Shown here one piece after another: positions 20,635-29,564 of a DNA stretch of 64,000 nucleotides. The notes under the pieces were generated by a model. The model was not told where the DNA came from. It did not search any database and saw only the letters and a program-made list of their open reading frames with translations. This stretch comes from Hamadaea flava (lineage in GTDB: Bacteria > Actinomycetota > Actinomycetes > Mycobacteriales > Micromonosporaceae), in the NCBI RefSeq assembly GCF_024172085.1, contig NZ_JAMZDZ010000001.1:930001-994000 (forward strand). The letters are read 5' to 3'. Numbering within the stretch: the first letter of the stretch is position 1; the number at the start of each line of letters is the position of its first letter. The position numbers and the translations under genes were made by a program.

Positions 20635-20650
20635 GATACGGCACCGTATC
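20635..20650. promoter_or_regulatory. TetR-type operator candidate 2
   Basis: Perfect dyad GATACGG-CA-CCGTATC, 86 bp upstream of the transporter start and about 55 bp before the divergent membrane-protein gene. Half-sites differ from candidate 1, sharing only ACGG/CCGT. It could bind the same repressor or an independent regulator of the divergent gene. Confidence 0.55.
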
Positions 20651-20703
20651 GTTTCGATTGTGAGTCTCATCACCCGCACAGCCAGACCTTGTACAGTGCG
20701 CCG

Positions 20704-21246
20704 GTGGCCAGCCCCTCGTCCCCAGCCAGCCCCGGCGCCAAGGTCCTGACCGTGCTCGGCGTCCTGGTCTTCGCCGTGGGCGGCGGCATCCTCGGCGCGT
20801 ACGCCGCCGACACGGCGCTGAGCCGCGCTGGGCTGCTGGCGCAGGAGCCCGCCCTGGTGGTGCCCAGCAGCATCGCCGGGATCGGCATCGGCGGTGTCCT
20901 CGGCCTCGGTGTGCTGCTCGGACTCCAGGCACTGCCGCGGATGCTGCGATCCTCCAGACCCGGCGCGGCGGGGGTGGTGGCCAAAGCCCTGTTCGCGACC
21001 GGGCTCGGCGTCGTCGCGTACCAGTTGATCGTCGCGGGGCTGGTGTGGCTCGTCGGCCTGGCGTTGCCGACCGGCGTGACCGTCGTGCTGGCCGTGGTCC
21101 TGGCGATCGTGGGCCTGCCGTTCGCGGGGCCGGTGGCCTACCGCCTGCTCGCCCGCAAGCAGATCAGGGTTCCGAGTCGAATCGTGCCGGAAGATTCGAC
21201 CGGGAACCCTGATCCAGTGCAGTCAGAACCACACCGCGCAGGTTAG
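20704..21246 (+). CDS. Four-helix membrane protein of unknown function
   Basis: A 180-residue protein I do not recognise. About four hydrophobic segments are visible: residues 14-34 (VLTVLGVLVFAVGGGILGAY), about 52-75, about 93-115 and about 120-140. The last ~28 residues (from KQIRVPSR to the stop) are hydrophilic and encoded by a dispersed palindrome, so the native C-terminus has probably been replaced. GTG at 20704 has no clear RBS; a leaderless transcript is possible. The stop codon overlaps the convergent livM stop by four bases. Confidence 0.65.
   Translation: MASPSSPASPGAKVLTVLGVLVFAVGGGILGAYAADTALSRAGLLAQEPALVVPSSIAGIGIGGVLGLGVLLGLQALPRMLRSSRPGAAGVVAKALFATGLGVVAYQLIVAGLVWLVGLALPTGVTVVLAVVLAIVGLPFAGPVAYRLLARKQIRVPSRIVPEDSTGNPDPVQSEPHRAG
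21162..21214. repeat. Dispersed GATC palindrome, family I copy 2, inside a gene
   Basis: 22-nt arms (21162-21183 and 21193-21214) match at 20 of 22 positions around a 9-nt loop. Outer ends are GATCAGGGTTCC and GGGAACCCTGATC; the core AATCGTGCCGGAAGATT matches the other two copies. It lies in the 3' coding end of the membrane protein gene, just before the convergent livM stop. Confidence 0.85.
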
Positions 21247-22232
21247 AACCGGCGGCGCAGGAAGGCTGCCACGGTCCCCCACAGCCCCCGGCGGAACAGC
21301 AGCACCGCGAGTACGAAGACGCCGCCGGTGATCAGCCCCGGGCTCGCGAAGTCGGCCTGCGACAACGAGTCCTCCAGCACCACGACGAAGCTGGAGCCGA
21401 ACAGCGCGCCCCAGAGCGTGCCGATGCCGCCGAGCACGACCATGATCACGGCCTTGCCGGAGGTGGTCCAGTGCAGCGTGTCGAGGCTGACGAACTGGTG
21501 GGCCAGCGCGAACAGCCCGCCGCCGAGCCCGGCGACGAACGCGGACAACACGAACGCGGCGAGCTTGTAGCGGTGGACGGGATAGCCGAGGGCCCGCGCG
21601 CGGGCGGGGTTGTCGCGGATGGCGACCAGCACCCGGCCGAACGGCGAGTGCACGATGCGCCAGGTCAGCCCTAGTCCACCCAGGACGATCGGCAGCGCGG
21701 CGTAGTAGAAGTAGTAGTTGTCGCTGAGGTCGACCGAGCCCAGCGTGCGGGGCACCGACTGCATGCCGTTCTCGCCGCCGGTCACACTGCGCCACTCGTT
21801 GGCGATGAAATAGATCATCTGGGCGAAGGCCAGCGTCACCATGGCGAAGTAGATGCCGACCCGCTTGACCGCCAGGTAACCGACCGGCACGGCGATCAGC
21901 GCGGCGGTCAGCGCCCCGCCCAGCACCGCGAGCGGGAACGGCAGTCCTAGATGGACGGCCAGCAGCCCCGTCGCGTACGCCGACGAGCCCCAGTACGCCG
22001 CGTGCCCGAACGACAGCAGGCCGGCGTACCCGAGCAGCAGGTCGACGGAGACCGCGAACAGCGCCCAGCACAGCAGGTCAACGGCCAGCCCGGTGTAGAC
22101 GCCGTTCGGCAGCCATACCGCCACGAGCAGCCCGGCGGCCAGCAGGACCGGACCGGCGAAACGCCGCACCGGGCCTCTCCCCGGCTGGGCGGTCTCGGGT
22201 TCGACGGTCTCGGACGGGGCGATGGTAGTCAC
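21243..22232 (-). CDS. livM: Branched-chain amino-acid-type ABC permease LivM
   Basis: A 329-residue inner-membrane permease of the HAAT (LivM) class with about ten hydrophobic segments. Family landmarks are GYAGLLSFGHAAYWGSSAY (about 67-85) and the cytoplasmic loop IRDNPARARALGYPVHRYK with the ATPase-contact residues. GTG at 22232 is preceded by GAGGAG and overlaps the livH stop in a GTGA junction. It closes the five-gene operon. The substrate need not be leucine; this class also moves amides, urea and short acids. Confidence 0.9.
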   Translation of the reverse strand: MTTIAPSETVEPETAQPGRGPVRRFAGPVLLAAGLLVAVWLPNGVYTGLAVDLLCWALFAVSVDLLLGYAGLLSFGHAAYWGSSAYATGLLAVHLGLPFPLAVLGGALTAALIAVPVGYLAVKRVGIYFAMVTLAFAQMIYFIANEWRSVTGGENGMQSVPRTLGSVDLSDNYYFYYAALPIVLGGLGLTWRIVHSPFGRVLVAIRDNPARARALGYPVHRYKLAAFVLSAFVAGLGGGLFALAHQFVSLDTLHWTTSGKAVIMVVLGGIGTLWGALFGSSFVVVLEDSLSQADFASPGLITGGVFVLAVLLFRRGLWGTVAAFLRRRF

Positions 22233-23113
22233 GCGATCTCCTCGCGGCCGAACAGGCCGGCCGGGCGCCACAGGAGCACGACCGCCATGAGAACGAAGGG
22301 CAGAGTCTGGGCGATCAGCGCCCGCCAGGACTCCGGGGCGTACGCCTCGGCCCACACCTGGGCCACCCCGATGACGAAGCCGACCGCCACGGAGCCGAAG
22401 ATCGAGCCGAGGCCGCCGATCACCACCACCGCGAAGACGACGATGATCAGATCCGCGCCCATCAGCGGGTTCACCGCTCGCATCGGGGCGGCGAGCACCC
22501 CGGCCAGGCCGGCCAGCGCCACGCCGAAGCCGAAGACGGGGGTGATCCAGCGGCCGACGTTGATGCCGAAGGCCCGGGTCAGCTCCGGGCGCTCGGTGGC
22601 GGCGCGGACGACCATGCCGACTCGCGTACGCGTCAGCAGGGCCCAGACGCCGACGCAGATCGCGATCGAGGTCCCGAGCACGAACACCCGGTACGCCGGG
22701 AACTCGAACAAGCCGAGGTCCACGCTTCCCGACAGCGCGCTCGGCATGGCGTACGGCGACGACTGGACGCCGTACCGGGCCTTCACCAGGTCCTGCAGGA
22801 TCAGCGTCAAACCGAAGGTGAGCAGGAAGTTGTACAGCGGATCCAGCTTGGTCAGCCGGTGGATGAAGGCCCGTTCGAGCACCATCCCGAGCGCGGCGAG
22901 CCCGACCGGCACCGCGAGCAGCGCCGCCCAGAACGGCAGGCCCAGCTCGTCGGCCAGCACGTACGCCCCGAACGCGCCCAGCATGTAGATCGCGCCGTGG
23001 GCGAAGTTGACCACCCGCAGCAGGCCGAAGATGACGGCGAGCCCGAGCGCGAGCAGCGCCAGGAAGCTGCCGCTCACCAGACCGTTGAAGGTCTGCTCCA
23101 GAAAGTTGGTCAT
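22229..23113 (-). CDS. livH: Branched-chain amino-acid-type ABC permease LivH
   Basis: A 294-residue permease, partner of LivM. The N-terminus FLEQTFNGLVSGSFLALLAL and FGLLRVVNFAHGAIYMLGAF (about 30-49) are diagnostic. The EAA-like loop AATERPELTRAFGINVGR (about 159-176) contacts the ATPases. About eight helices. It is translationally coupled to livM. The substrate-binding gene lies 73 bp upstream. Confidence 0.9.
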   Translation of the reverse strand: MTNFLEQTFNGLVSGSFLALLALGLAVIFGLLRVVNFAHGAIYMLGAFGAYVLADELGLPFWAALLAVPVGLAALGMVLERAFIHRLTKLDPLYNFLLTFGLTLILQDLVKARYGVQSSPYAMPSALSGSVDLGLFEFPAYRVFVLGTSIAICVGVWALLTRTRVGMVVRAATERPELTRAFGINVGRWITPVFGFGVALAGLAGVLAAPMRAVNPLMGADLIIVVFAVVVIGGLGSIFGSVAVGFVIGVAQVWAEAYAPESWRALIAQTLPFVLMAVVLLWRPAGLFGREEIA

Positions 23114-23186
23114 GTCGGCTCTCTCGTTGCGGTCCGGCGGCCCGGCTCTCGTCGAGCCGGACCGACCGAAGCGTCTGTTCCGGGAC

Positions 23187-24431
23187 TCAGGCGCCAGACA
23201 TCTGGCAGTCCGGGCTGGGCGCGCGGAACGCCTCAGCCGCCGGGATGGTCTTGAGGATCTTCACGTAGTCCCAGTCCTCCTTGACCTCCTCCGGCTGCTT
23301 CACCTGAGCCAGGTACGCGTCGTGCAGGACCCGGTGGTCGGCCTTGCGGATCTCGCCGTTGCGCAGGAAGAAGTCATCGACCTTCTTGCCTTCGAGCTGG
23401 GCCACGATCGTGTCGGCCTCGTCGGTCCCCGCCGCCTGCACCGCCTCCAGGTACTGCGTGGCCGCCGAGTAGTTCGCCGCGTGCGCGAAGGTCGGCCGCG
23501 AACCCGTACGCGCCTTGAACTTGTCGGCCCACTCGCGGTTCTTGGCGTCGAAATTCCAGTACCACGCGTCGGTGTAGGTCGTGCCGGCCAGCGCCGCCGG
23601 GGTCAGCGAGTGGATGTCGGTCAGGAACATCAGGCCGACCGACAGGCCGACGCCCTTGTCCCGCAGCTTGAACTCGTTGTACTGCTTGACGAGGTTCACC
23701 AGGTCGGCCCCGGCCTGCATGGTGCCGATGACGTCCGGCTTCGGGTTCAGCGTCGGCGCCTTGAGCAGGTAGGTCGAGAAGTTGTCGCTCGGGAACGGCG
23801 CCGCGTCCTCGCCGACGACGTGACCGCCGGCCTTCTCCACCGCCGCCTTGAAGCTGCGCTCCATGTCCTGACCGAAGGCGTAGTTCGGGTACACGATGTA
23901 CCAGTTCTTCGCGCCGTTCTCGGTGGCGTTCTTGCCGGTGCCGTTGGCCAGCATGTAGGTGTCGTACGCGTAGTGGAAGGTGTACTTGTTGCAGGACTTG
24001 CCGGTCAGGTCGGTCGTCGCCGCGCCGATGTTGAAGTAGAGCTTCTTCTTCGCCTTCGCGACGTCGGCCACCTTCAGCGCGGCCGACGAGGTGGGCACGT
24101 CGAGGATCACGTCGACGCCGTCACGGTCGTAGAACTCGGCCGCCTTGGTGTTGGCCACGTCCGGCTTGTTCTGGTGGTCGGCGTCGACCACCTCGATGTC
24201 CTTGGTCACCGCCTTGTCGCCGTACTTGGCCTTGAAGTCCTCGATCGCCATCTTCACGGCCTCGACCGAGTTCTTCCCCGACAGCGCCGAGTAGCCGGCC
24301 GACTGGTCGTTGAGCACACCGAGCACGATCTTGCCGCCGGTGAGCTTGCTGTCACCGCCCGACTGCGGGCCACCGCTGCACGCGGTGACCAGCAGGGCCA
24401 CCGCGCCCAGGGCCGTCGCAAATCTCTTCAT
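23187..24431 (-). CDS. ABC transporter substrate-binding lipoprotein (Leu/Ile/Val-type fold)
   Basis: A 414-residue extracellular binding protein of the Peripla_BP_6 class. The leader ends in the lipobox LLVTACSGG (lipidated Cys about 18), so it is membrane-tethered. The mature part starts KIVLGVLNDQSAGYSALSGK, the usual first strand and ligand loop. A DVPTSSAALKVADVAKAKKK segment and a YIVYPNYAFGQDMERSFKAAV hinge follow. Its place between livF and livH shows it supplies this transporter. Ligand unknown: an amino acid, amide or other small acid. Confidence 0.88.
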   Translation of the reverse strand: MKRFATALGAVALLVTACSGGPQSGGDSKLTGGKIVLGVLNDQSAGYSALSGKNSVEAVKMAIEDFKAKYGDKAVTKDIEVVDADHQNKPDVANTKAAEFYDRDGVDVILDVPTSSAALKVADVAKAKKKLYFNIGAATTDLTGKSCNKYTFHYAYDTYMLANGTGKNATENGAKNWYIVYPNYAFGQDMERSFKAAVEKAGGHVVGEDAAPFPSDNFSTYLLKAPTLNPKPDVIGTMQAGADLVNLVKQYNEFKLRDKGVGLSVGLMFLTDIHSLTPAALAGTTYTDAWYWNFDAKNREWADKFKARTGSRPTFAHAANYSAATQYLEAVQAAGTDEADTIVAQLEGKKVDDFFLRNGEIRKADHRVLHDAYLAQVKQPEEVKEDWDYVKILKTIPAAEAFRAPSPDCQMSGA

Positions 24432-24451
24432 CGCGTTCTCCTCATTGAGAG

Positions 24452-25144
24452 TCAGATGCCCAGATACGCGAGCAGCTCGCGCTCGCGGTTACGCACCTCG
24501 GTGTTGTCGAGGGACTCCACGACCCGGCCCTCGGCCAGCAGGTAATGCCGATCGGCGACGGTGGTGGCGAAATGCAGGTTCTGCTCGACGAGCAGCACGG
24601 TCGCGCCGTCGGCCTTGACGAGCCGCAGGATCTCGCCGACCCGCTGCACGAGCAGCGGCGACAGTCCTTCCGTCGGCTCGTCGCAGAGCAGCAGCTCGGC
24701 GCCCATCCGCAGAACCCGGGCCAGGGCGAGCATCTGCTGCTCGCCGCCGGACAGCTTGGTCGCCGGCGAGTTCCGGCGCTCGTACAGGTTCGGGAACATC
24801 TCGTAGACGCGGTCCAGCGACCACGCCCGCGGCCCGACCCGGGGTGGCAGCGTCAGGTTCTCGGTCACCGTCAGCGTGGCGTAGCTGCCGCGATCGTCCT
24901 GGACCCAGCCCACGCCCAGCCGCGCCCGGCTGTGCGCCGGCTTCTTGGTGATGTCCGCGCCGCGCAGGCTGATCGTGCCGCGCTGCTGCGGGTGCAGGCC
25001 CATCACACTGCGCAGCAGGGTGGTCTTCCCGGCGCCGTTGCGGCCGCACAGGGTCACGACCTCGCCCGCCGCCACCTCCAGCGCCACGTCCCGCAGCACC
25101 TGTGCCTCGCCGTACCAGGCGTTCAGGCCGTCAATCCGCAACAT
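24452..25144 (-). CDS. livF: ABC transporter ATPase LivF
   Basis: A 230-residue ATPase. Walker A GRNGAGKTT (about 36-44), signature LSGGEQQML (about 131-139), Walker B ELLLCDEPTEGL (about 150-161) and the switch His in VEQNLHFATTVAD are present. The VRNRERELLAYLGI C-terminus is LivF-like. I chose ATG at 25144, with GGGAGAAG upstream; it overlaps the livG 3' end by 14 bases. Confidence 0.9.
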   Translation of the reverse strand: MLRIDGLNAWYGEAQVLRDVALEVAAGEVVTLCGRNGAGKTTLLRSVMGLHPQQRGTISLRGADITKKPAHSRARLGVGWVQDDRGSYATLTVTENLTLPPRVGPRAWSLDRVYEMFPNLYERRNSPATKLSGGEQQMLALARVLRMGAELLLCDEPTEGLSPLLVQRVGEILRLVKADGATVLLVEQNLHFATTVADRHYLLAEGRVVESLDNTEVRNRERELLAYLGI

Positions 25145-25883
25145 GCGCTTCTCCCAGGTACGCGCTGATGACGCGCTCGTCGTCACGGACTTGGGCGTAC
25201 GCCCCCTCGACGAGCACCTTCCCGGCCTGGAGCACGGTGACCCGATCGGCCAGCGCCCCGACGACGCTCATGTTGTGCTCCACCATGACGACGGTCCGCC
25301 CGTCGCGTACGCGGCCGATCAGTTCGACGGTGCGATCGACGTCCTCGACGCCCATCCCCGCGGTCGGCTCGTCCAGCAGCAGCACCTTCGGGTCCAACGC
25401 CAGGGCCAGCGCAAGTTCGAGCGCCCGCTTCCGCCCGTACGCCAGACTGTCCGCGGTGGATTCGGCGTGCCCGGCCAGGCCCACCTGCCCCAGCAGCTCC
25501 AGCGCCCGGTCGCGATGCCGGTGCAGCAGCTTGTCCGATCGCCAGAACTTCCAGCCCAGGTCCCCCGCCAGCGCCAGTTCGACGTGCTCCCGGCAGGTCA
25601 GCTGACTGAACAGGCTGGTGATCTGGAAACTGCGGGCCACTCCGAGCCGGGCGATCTTCTCCGGCGCGAGTCCGGTGATGTCGCGTCCGCCCACCTCGAT
25701 ACGCCCGGCGGTGGGCCGGAGGAAACCAGTGAGCAGATTGAACAGCGTCGTCTTGCCCGCCCCGTTCGGCCCGACGAGCGCGTGCACGCTGCCGTCGGCG
25801 ACGTCGAGATCGACCGCGTCCACCGCCCGGAAGCCGCGGAAGTCGCGGGTCAGGGCGCGCGCGGTGAGCGCGCTGTGCGCCAT
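25131..25883 (-). CDS. livG: ABC transporter ATPase LivG
   Basis: A 250-residue ATPase, first gene of the livGF-SBP-livHM operon. It has Walker A GPNGAGKTT (about 38-46), the LivG-class RSFQITSLFSQLTCREHVEL segment (about 86-105) and Walker B KVLLLDEPTAGM. The ABC signature is atypical: LSYGxxR-like SLAYGRKRALE, as in other LivG proteins. AGGAGG lies upstream of ATG 25883. Operon order with both ATPases first is common for actinobacterial HAAT systems. Confidence 0.9.
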   Translation of the reverse strand: MAHSALTARALTRDFRGFRAVDAVDLDVADGSVHALVGPNGAGKTTLFNLLTGFLRPTAGRIEVGGRDITGLAPEKIARLGVARSFQITSLFSQLTCREHVELALAGDLGWKFWRSDKLLHRHRDRALELLGQVGLAGHAESTADSLAYGRKRALELALALALDPKVLLLDEPTAGMGVEDVDRTVELIGRVRDGRTVVMVEHNMSVVGALADRVTVLQAGKVLVEGAYAQVRDDERVISAYLGEAHVAD

Positions 25884-26047
25884 GGGCAGCCGCCTCCTGT
25901 GTGCCGGCGTGGCGGCGCGATGTGACGCCGACCACTGATGTCGCGAAAACCTATGGCCCGGGAGCGAACCCGGGCCATGTCGGCGAACCACACATTCAGC
26001 GTTGTTTCAGGGGCGTATCCACACACGTCACCATCCCGCCCACCCAC

Positions 26048-26113
26048 CCGTTGATCATGGAGTTAGCCGTGGTCTCGACGGCGTGGCGAGGCGGTGAACT
26101 CCATGATCAACGG
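26048..26113. repeat. Dispersed GATC palindrome, family III copy 1
   Basis: Perfect 17-nt arms (26048-26064 and 26097-26113; CCGTTGATCATGGAGTT and its complement) flank a 32-nt core containing GCCGTGGTCTCGACGGCGTG. The same core, inverted, is in the copy at 47345. It is the only feature I see in the 259 bp gap between livG and the MFS gene, both on the minus strand. It could cap the MFS transcript or buffer livG from read-through. Confidence 0.88.
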
Positions 26114-26142
26114 AGCGGGAAACGGCGGGCGGTGAGGCGGGG

Positions 26143-27351
26143 TCAGTCTTCGATGAAGCGTCGCTTCGCGGCGAAGACTCCGGCGAAGCCCTGGACGACC
26201 GCGGCGACGACGAGGAACGCGATCGGCACCACCCAGCCGGCTGTCGACTCGTAGAGGACTCCCACCACGAACGGGCCGAGTGCCGCGATGAGGTAGCCCG
26301 TGGACTGGGCGAACGCCGACAGCGCGACGGTGCCTTCGGAGGTGCGAGCGCGCATTCCGATCATCGCCAGCGCCAGCGGGAACGCGCCCTGGCCGATGGC
26401 CAGCAGCACGACCCAGGCGATCGCGCCGCCGCGCGGGGCCAGCGCGAGTCCCACATAGGAGGCGACCATCGCGACCGACATCGCGATCACCAGGCTGCGC
26501 AGGTTCCGCATCCGCTGGGCCATCGCCGGCATGAGCAGTGCGATCGGCACGCCGACACCGGTGACCCCGGCCAGCAGCAGACCGGCCGTCGTCGGGCTGT
26601 AGTCGGCGTCGCGGAAGATCTGGGCGAGCCAGCCCATAGTGGCGTACCCGGAGAGGGACTGGGTTCCGAAGTAGACGGCCATCGCCCAGCCGAGCCGCTT
26701 GCGACCAGGGTGCACCCGGTCCAGCGCCGCCGCGGACGAGCGGGTGCCCGGCGGCGTACGCCGAAGGCCGGCGCGCAGCCAGGGCAGCATCGCGACCACG
26801 GCGATCACGGCCCACACGCCCAGCCCGGCTCGCCAGGAGCCGAACGCTTCGGCGATCGGGACGGAGGCGGCCGCCGCAGCAGTGGTGCCCGCGGTCAGCG
26901 TCATCGTGTAGACGCCGGTGACCAGCCCGGCCCGCCCCGGGAAGTACGTCTTGACCATGACCGGCAGCAGGACGTTGGCGACGGCGATCCCGGCCAGGGC
27001 GAGGGCGCTGAGCGCGACGAAGATCGCGGCCGAGTGGGTCGTGGCCCGGAGCACCTCGCCGACGGCGAGCGCCCCCATCGCCCCCACCAGTACGCGAGCC
27101 GGCGTGAAGCGCCGGGTCAGCCACGGGGTCAGCGCCCCGAACGCGGCGAAGCTGAGGGCGGGCAGCGTCGTGACCATCCCGGCGAGCGCACCGGACAGGT
27201 GCAGCCCGACGCGTACCTCGTCGAGAAGGGCGCCGAGGCTCGTGACCGCCGTACGCAGATTCAGCGCAACGAGCAGGATGCCCGCCAGGGCCATCGCGGG
27301 TGCCAGCACATGACGAGAAGGAGCGGGGGCGGCGACGGCTGGCGAACTCAT
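26143..27351 (-). CDS. CynX/NimT-type MFS transporter
   Basis: A 402-residue, 12-helix transporter of the cyanate/2-nitroimidazole family. The opening LVALNLRTAVTSLGALLDEV (about 24-43) is characteristic of the group. About six helices precede a cytoplasmic loop near 190-215 and six follow. The real substrate is unknown; family names come from E. coli CynX and NimT. It is divergent from a FadR-type GntR gene 58 bp away, which probably controls it. The ATG at 27351 has only weak upstream complementarity (GGATCT). Confidence 0.85.
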   Translation of the reverse strand: MSSPAVAAPAPSRHVLAPAMALAGILLVALNLRTAVTSLGALLDEVRVGLHLSGALAGMVTTLPALSFAAFGALTPWLTRRFTPARVLVGAMGALAVGEVLRATTHSAAIFVALSALALAGIAVANVLLPVMVKTYFPGRAGLVTGVYTMTLTAGTTAAAAASVPIAEAFGSWRAGLGVWAVIAVVAMLPWLRAGLRRTPPGTRSSAAALDRVHPGRKRLGWAMAVYFGTQSLSGYATMGWLAQIFRDADYSPTTAGLLLAGVTGVGVPIALLMPAMAQRMRNLRSLVIAMSVAMVASYVGLALAPRGGAIAWVVLLAIGQGAFPLALAMIGMRARTSEGTVALSAFAQSTGYLIAALGPFVVGVLYESTAGWVVPIAFLVVAAVVQGFAGVFAAKRRFIED

Positions 27352-27409
27352 AGATCCGATCGTAGAATGATGGGACGAATTCTGACACCGGATGTAAGGA
27401 CCGACACAG

Positions 27410-28069
27410 ATGAGCCTGCGCTCGGCGTCGCGCCAGACCCTCGTCCCCCAGGTGGTCGAGCAGCTCCAGGAGCAGATCAGCAACGGTGAGTGGCCCGTCG
27501 GCACCCGCATCCCGACCGAGCCCGATCTGGTCGCCGCCCTCGGCGTCGGCCGCAACACCGTCCGCGAGGCGGTGAACGCGCTGGTCCACGCCGGCATCCT
27601 CGAACGCCGCCAGGGCTCGGGCACCTACGTGCTCGCCACCGACGAGCTCACCGGCGCGGCCGGTCGCCGGCTCGCGGGCGCGAAGCTCGACGAGGCCGTC
27701 GAAGTCCGTCGCGCCTTCGAAGTCGAAGCGGCCCGGCTCGCCGCCTTACGGCGTACAAGTGAAGACTTGAGCTTGCTGGAGGCGGCGCTGGACGCGCGCG
27801 AGCGGGCCTGGGCCGACGGGGACGCCGCGTTGTTCGTGGAGGTCGACGCCCAGTTGCACATGGCGGTCGTCGCGGCCGCGCACAACTCCATGCTGGCCGA
27901 GTTGTACGCGTCGTTCGGCGCGGCCTTGCGCGCGAGCCTGAGCGAACGCATCGGCAGCGAACTGACCCCGGAGAGCTACTGCGACCACAGTGGACTCATC
28001 GCGGCGATCCGCGCGGGTGACCCCGTGGCCGCCGCGACCGAAGCAGGGTCCTATTTGGAGATCGCCTGA
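27410..28069 (+). CDS. GntR-family transcriptional regulator, FadR (FCD) subgroup
   Basis: A 219-residue regulator. The N-terminal winged HTH spans about 10-75 (GTRIPTEPDLVAALGVGRNT, then VREAVNALVHAGILERRQGS). An all-helical FCD ligand domain follows, with candidate metal-site residues in VDAQLHMAVVAAAHN (about 144-158). AAGGA lies nine bases before the ATG. The divergent CynX/NimT-type MFS gene is the likely target and its substrate the likely effector. The 58 bp spacer must hold both promoters and the operator. Confidence 0.88.
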   Translation: MSLRSASRQTLVPQVVEQLQEQISNGEWPVGTRIPTEPDLVAALGVGRNTVREAVNALVHAGILERRQGSGTYVLATDELTGAAGRRLAGAKLDEAVEVRRAFEVEAARLAALRRTSEDLSLLEAALDARERAWADGDAALFVEVDAQLHMAVVAAAHNSMLAELYASFGAALRASLSERIGSELTPESYCDHSGLIAAIRAGDPVAAATEAGSYLEIA

Positions 28070-28111
28070 GCGCCGTTTGCCGTTCTCGTGGTTCGGGGTA
28101 ACTCGAACGAC

Positions 28112-28603
28112 ATGGCAGTGCTAGCTCGATATCGGACGGCCACGGGCGCCGGTGTGCTCACCGCGCTCGTGCTCGTGCTGGTCTTCGGCAGCCCGATGTA
28201 TCGCAATTGGGCGGCCGACCACGCGAACCCCAACACCGCCGGCGGCTGGTTCCTGCGGCTGCTCGGCTGGCCGGCCTGGCGCTTCGACAGCAACGACACC
28301 TTCGGCAACGTCCTCGCCGACGACCTGAAGGCGATCCTGCTGATCGTGCTGACCGGCGTCTTCCTGATGCTGTCCACCGGACAGCAGCTCGCCCGAGCCC
28401 GCGGCACCCTCAGCCAGTTCTTCGCGGGCTGGTCGGCGTACATCTTCGCGGCGGCGCTCGCCGCGCTGCTGACCGCGTTCATCCGCAGCGACCCGTCGCT
28501 GCTGGCGGCGTTCCAAAGCGCCGGGAACGGGGCGCTCTACGGGCTGTTCGTCGGATGGATCATCGGGATCGCGACGTTGGGCCACTGGCGCGGCTCATCC
28601 TGA
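28112..28603 (+). CDS. Three-helix membrane protein of unknown function
   Basis: A 163-residue protein with hydrophobic segments at about 11-29 (GVLTALVLVLVFGSPMYRN), 75-95 (ILLIVLTGVFLMLS) and 108-130, plus a possible fourth at the C-terminus (ALYGLFVGWIIGIATLG). The first loop (about 30-70; Trp-rich, WFLRLLGWPAWRFDSND) probably faces outward. I do not recognise the family. ATG at 28112 is chosen over a GTG at 28088; neither has a strong RBS. Tandem repeats and a 56 bp palindrome follow. Confidence 0.65.
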   Translation: MAVLARYRTATGAGVLTALVLVLVFGSPMYRNWAADHANPNTAGGWFLRLLGWPAWRFDSNDTFGNVLADDLKAILLIVLTGVFLMLSTGQQLARARGTLSQFFAGWSAYIFAAALAALLTAFIRSDPSLLAAFQSAGNGALYGLFVGWIIGIATLGHWRGSS

Positions 28604-28610
28604 CCCCTTG

Positions 28611-28678
28611 CCCGCTCTGACACGCAGCCCGCTCTGACACGCAGCCCGCTCTGACACGCAGCCCGCTCTGACACGCAG
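28611..28678. repeat. 17 bp tandem repeat, four perfect copies
   Basis: CCCGCTCTGACACGCAG is repeated four times without change, starting seven bases after the membrane-protein stop. The last copy runs into the palindrome at 28676 (shared CAG). Perfect copy identity suggests recent expansion. Confidence 0.92.
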
Positions 28679-28731
28679 ATCAGGGATGTGCAGGCTTCCT
28701 CAGCTTGGGAAGCCTGCACATCCCTGATCTG
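28676..28731. repeat. Perfect 56 bp GATC palindrome between convergent genes
   Basis: Perfect 24-nt arms (28676-28699 and 28708-28731) close on TCAGCTTG. The outer part CAGATCAGGGAT resembles family I arms; the inner GTGCAGGCTTCC is unique here. It lies between a plus-strand membrane protein and minus-strand yebC and would act as a strong bidirectional terminator whatever its origin. Confidence 0.9.
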
Positions 28732-28790
28732 TTCGCTTTACGGGGGCCGAGGCCGCTTTACGGGCCGGCCGAAGCCGGTTGTGGGCCGGA

Positions 28791-29543
28791 TCAGGCGTCG
28801 ATCGCCGCCATGACGTCGTCGGACACGTCGAAGTTCGCATACACGTTCTGGACGTCGTCGCAGTCGTCGAGCGCGTCGATCAGCTTGAAGACCTTGCGCG
28901 CACCCTCCTCGTCCAGGGCCACCTGCACGCTGGGGACGAAGGTGGACTCGGCCGACTCGTAGTCGATCCCGGCCTTCTGCAGCGACTCGCGTACGCCGAC
29001 CAGGTCGGTCGACTCCGAGATCACCTCGAACGACTCGCCGAGGTCGTTGACCTCCTCGGCGCCGGCGTCGAGCACCGCGCCCAGGACGTCGTCCTCGGTC
29101 AGGGTGTTCTTCGGGAGCAGCACCTGGCCCTTCCGCGTGAACATGTACGCCACCGACCCGGCGTCGGCGAGGTTGCCGCCGTTACGGGTCAGCGCCACGC
29201 GCACCTCGGTGGCGGCACGGTTACGGTTGTCGGTGAGGCACTCGATGAGCAGCGCCACGCCGTTCGGCCCGTACCCCTCGTACATGATCGTCTGCCAGTC
29301 GGCGCCGCCGGCCTCCAGGCCGGAGCCCCGCTTGACGGCGCGGTCGATGTTGTCGTTCGGGACGGAACTCTTCTTCGCCTTCTGGATCGCGTCGTAGAGG
29401 GTCGGGTTTCCGCCGGGGTCACCACCACCAGTACGCGCCGCAACCTCGATGTTCTTGATGAGGCGGGCGAAAAGCTTGCCACGCTTGGCGTCGATGGCAG
29501 CCTTCTTGTGCTTGGTAGTCGCCCACTTTGAGTGGCCGGACAT
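28791..29543 (-). CDS. yebC: YebC/PmpR-family protein
   Basis: A 250-residue protein of the YebC/TACO1 family. The N-terminus [20 protein letters not shown] (about 1-20) and the [20 protein letters not shown] region are diagnostic. The family was named for DNA-binding regulators and more recently linked to translation of proline-rich stretches. It starts the pdx side of the conserved block: pdxS, pdxT and yebC are in order on the minus strand. In typical actinobacteria ruvC follows; here a large insert intervenes. Confidence 0.95.
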   Translation of the reverse strand: MSGHSKWATTKHKKAAIDAKRGKLFARLIKNIEVAARTGGGDPGGNPTLYDAIQKAKKSSVPNDNIDRAVKRGSGLEAGGADWQTIMYEGYGPNGVALLIECLTDNRNRAATEVRVALTRNGGNLADAGSVAYMFTRKGQVLLPKNTLTEDDVLGAVLDAGAEEVNDLGESFEVISESTDLVGVRESLQKAGIDYESAESTFVPSVQVALDEEGARKVFKLIDALDDCDDVQNVYANFDVSDDVMAAIDA

Positions 29544-29564
29544 AACCCCTCCGTCGTGTTGCGG

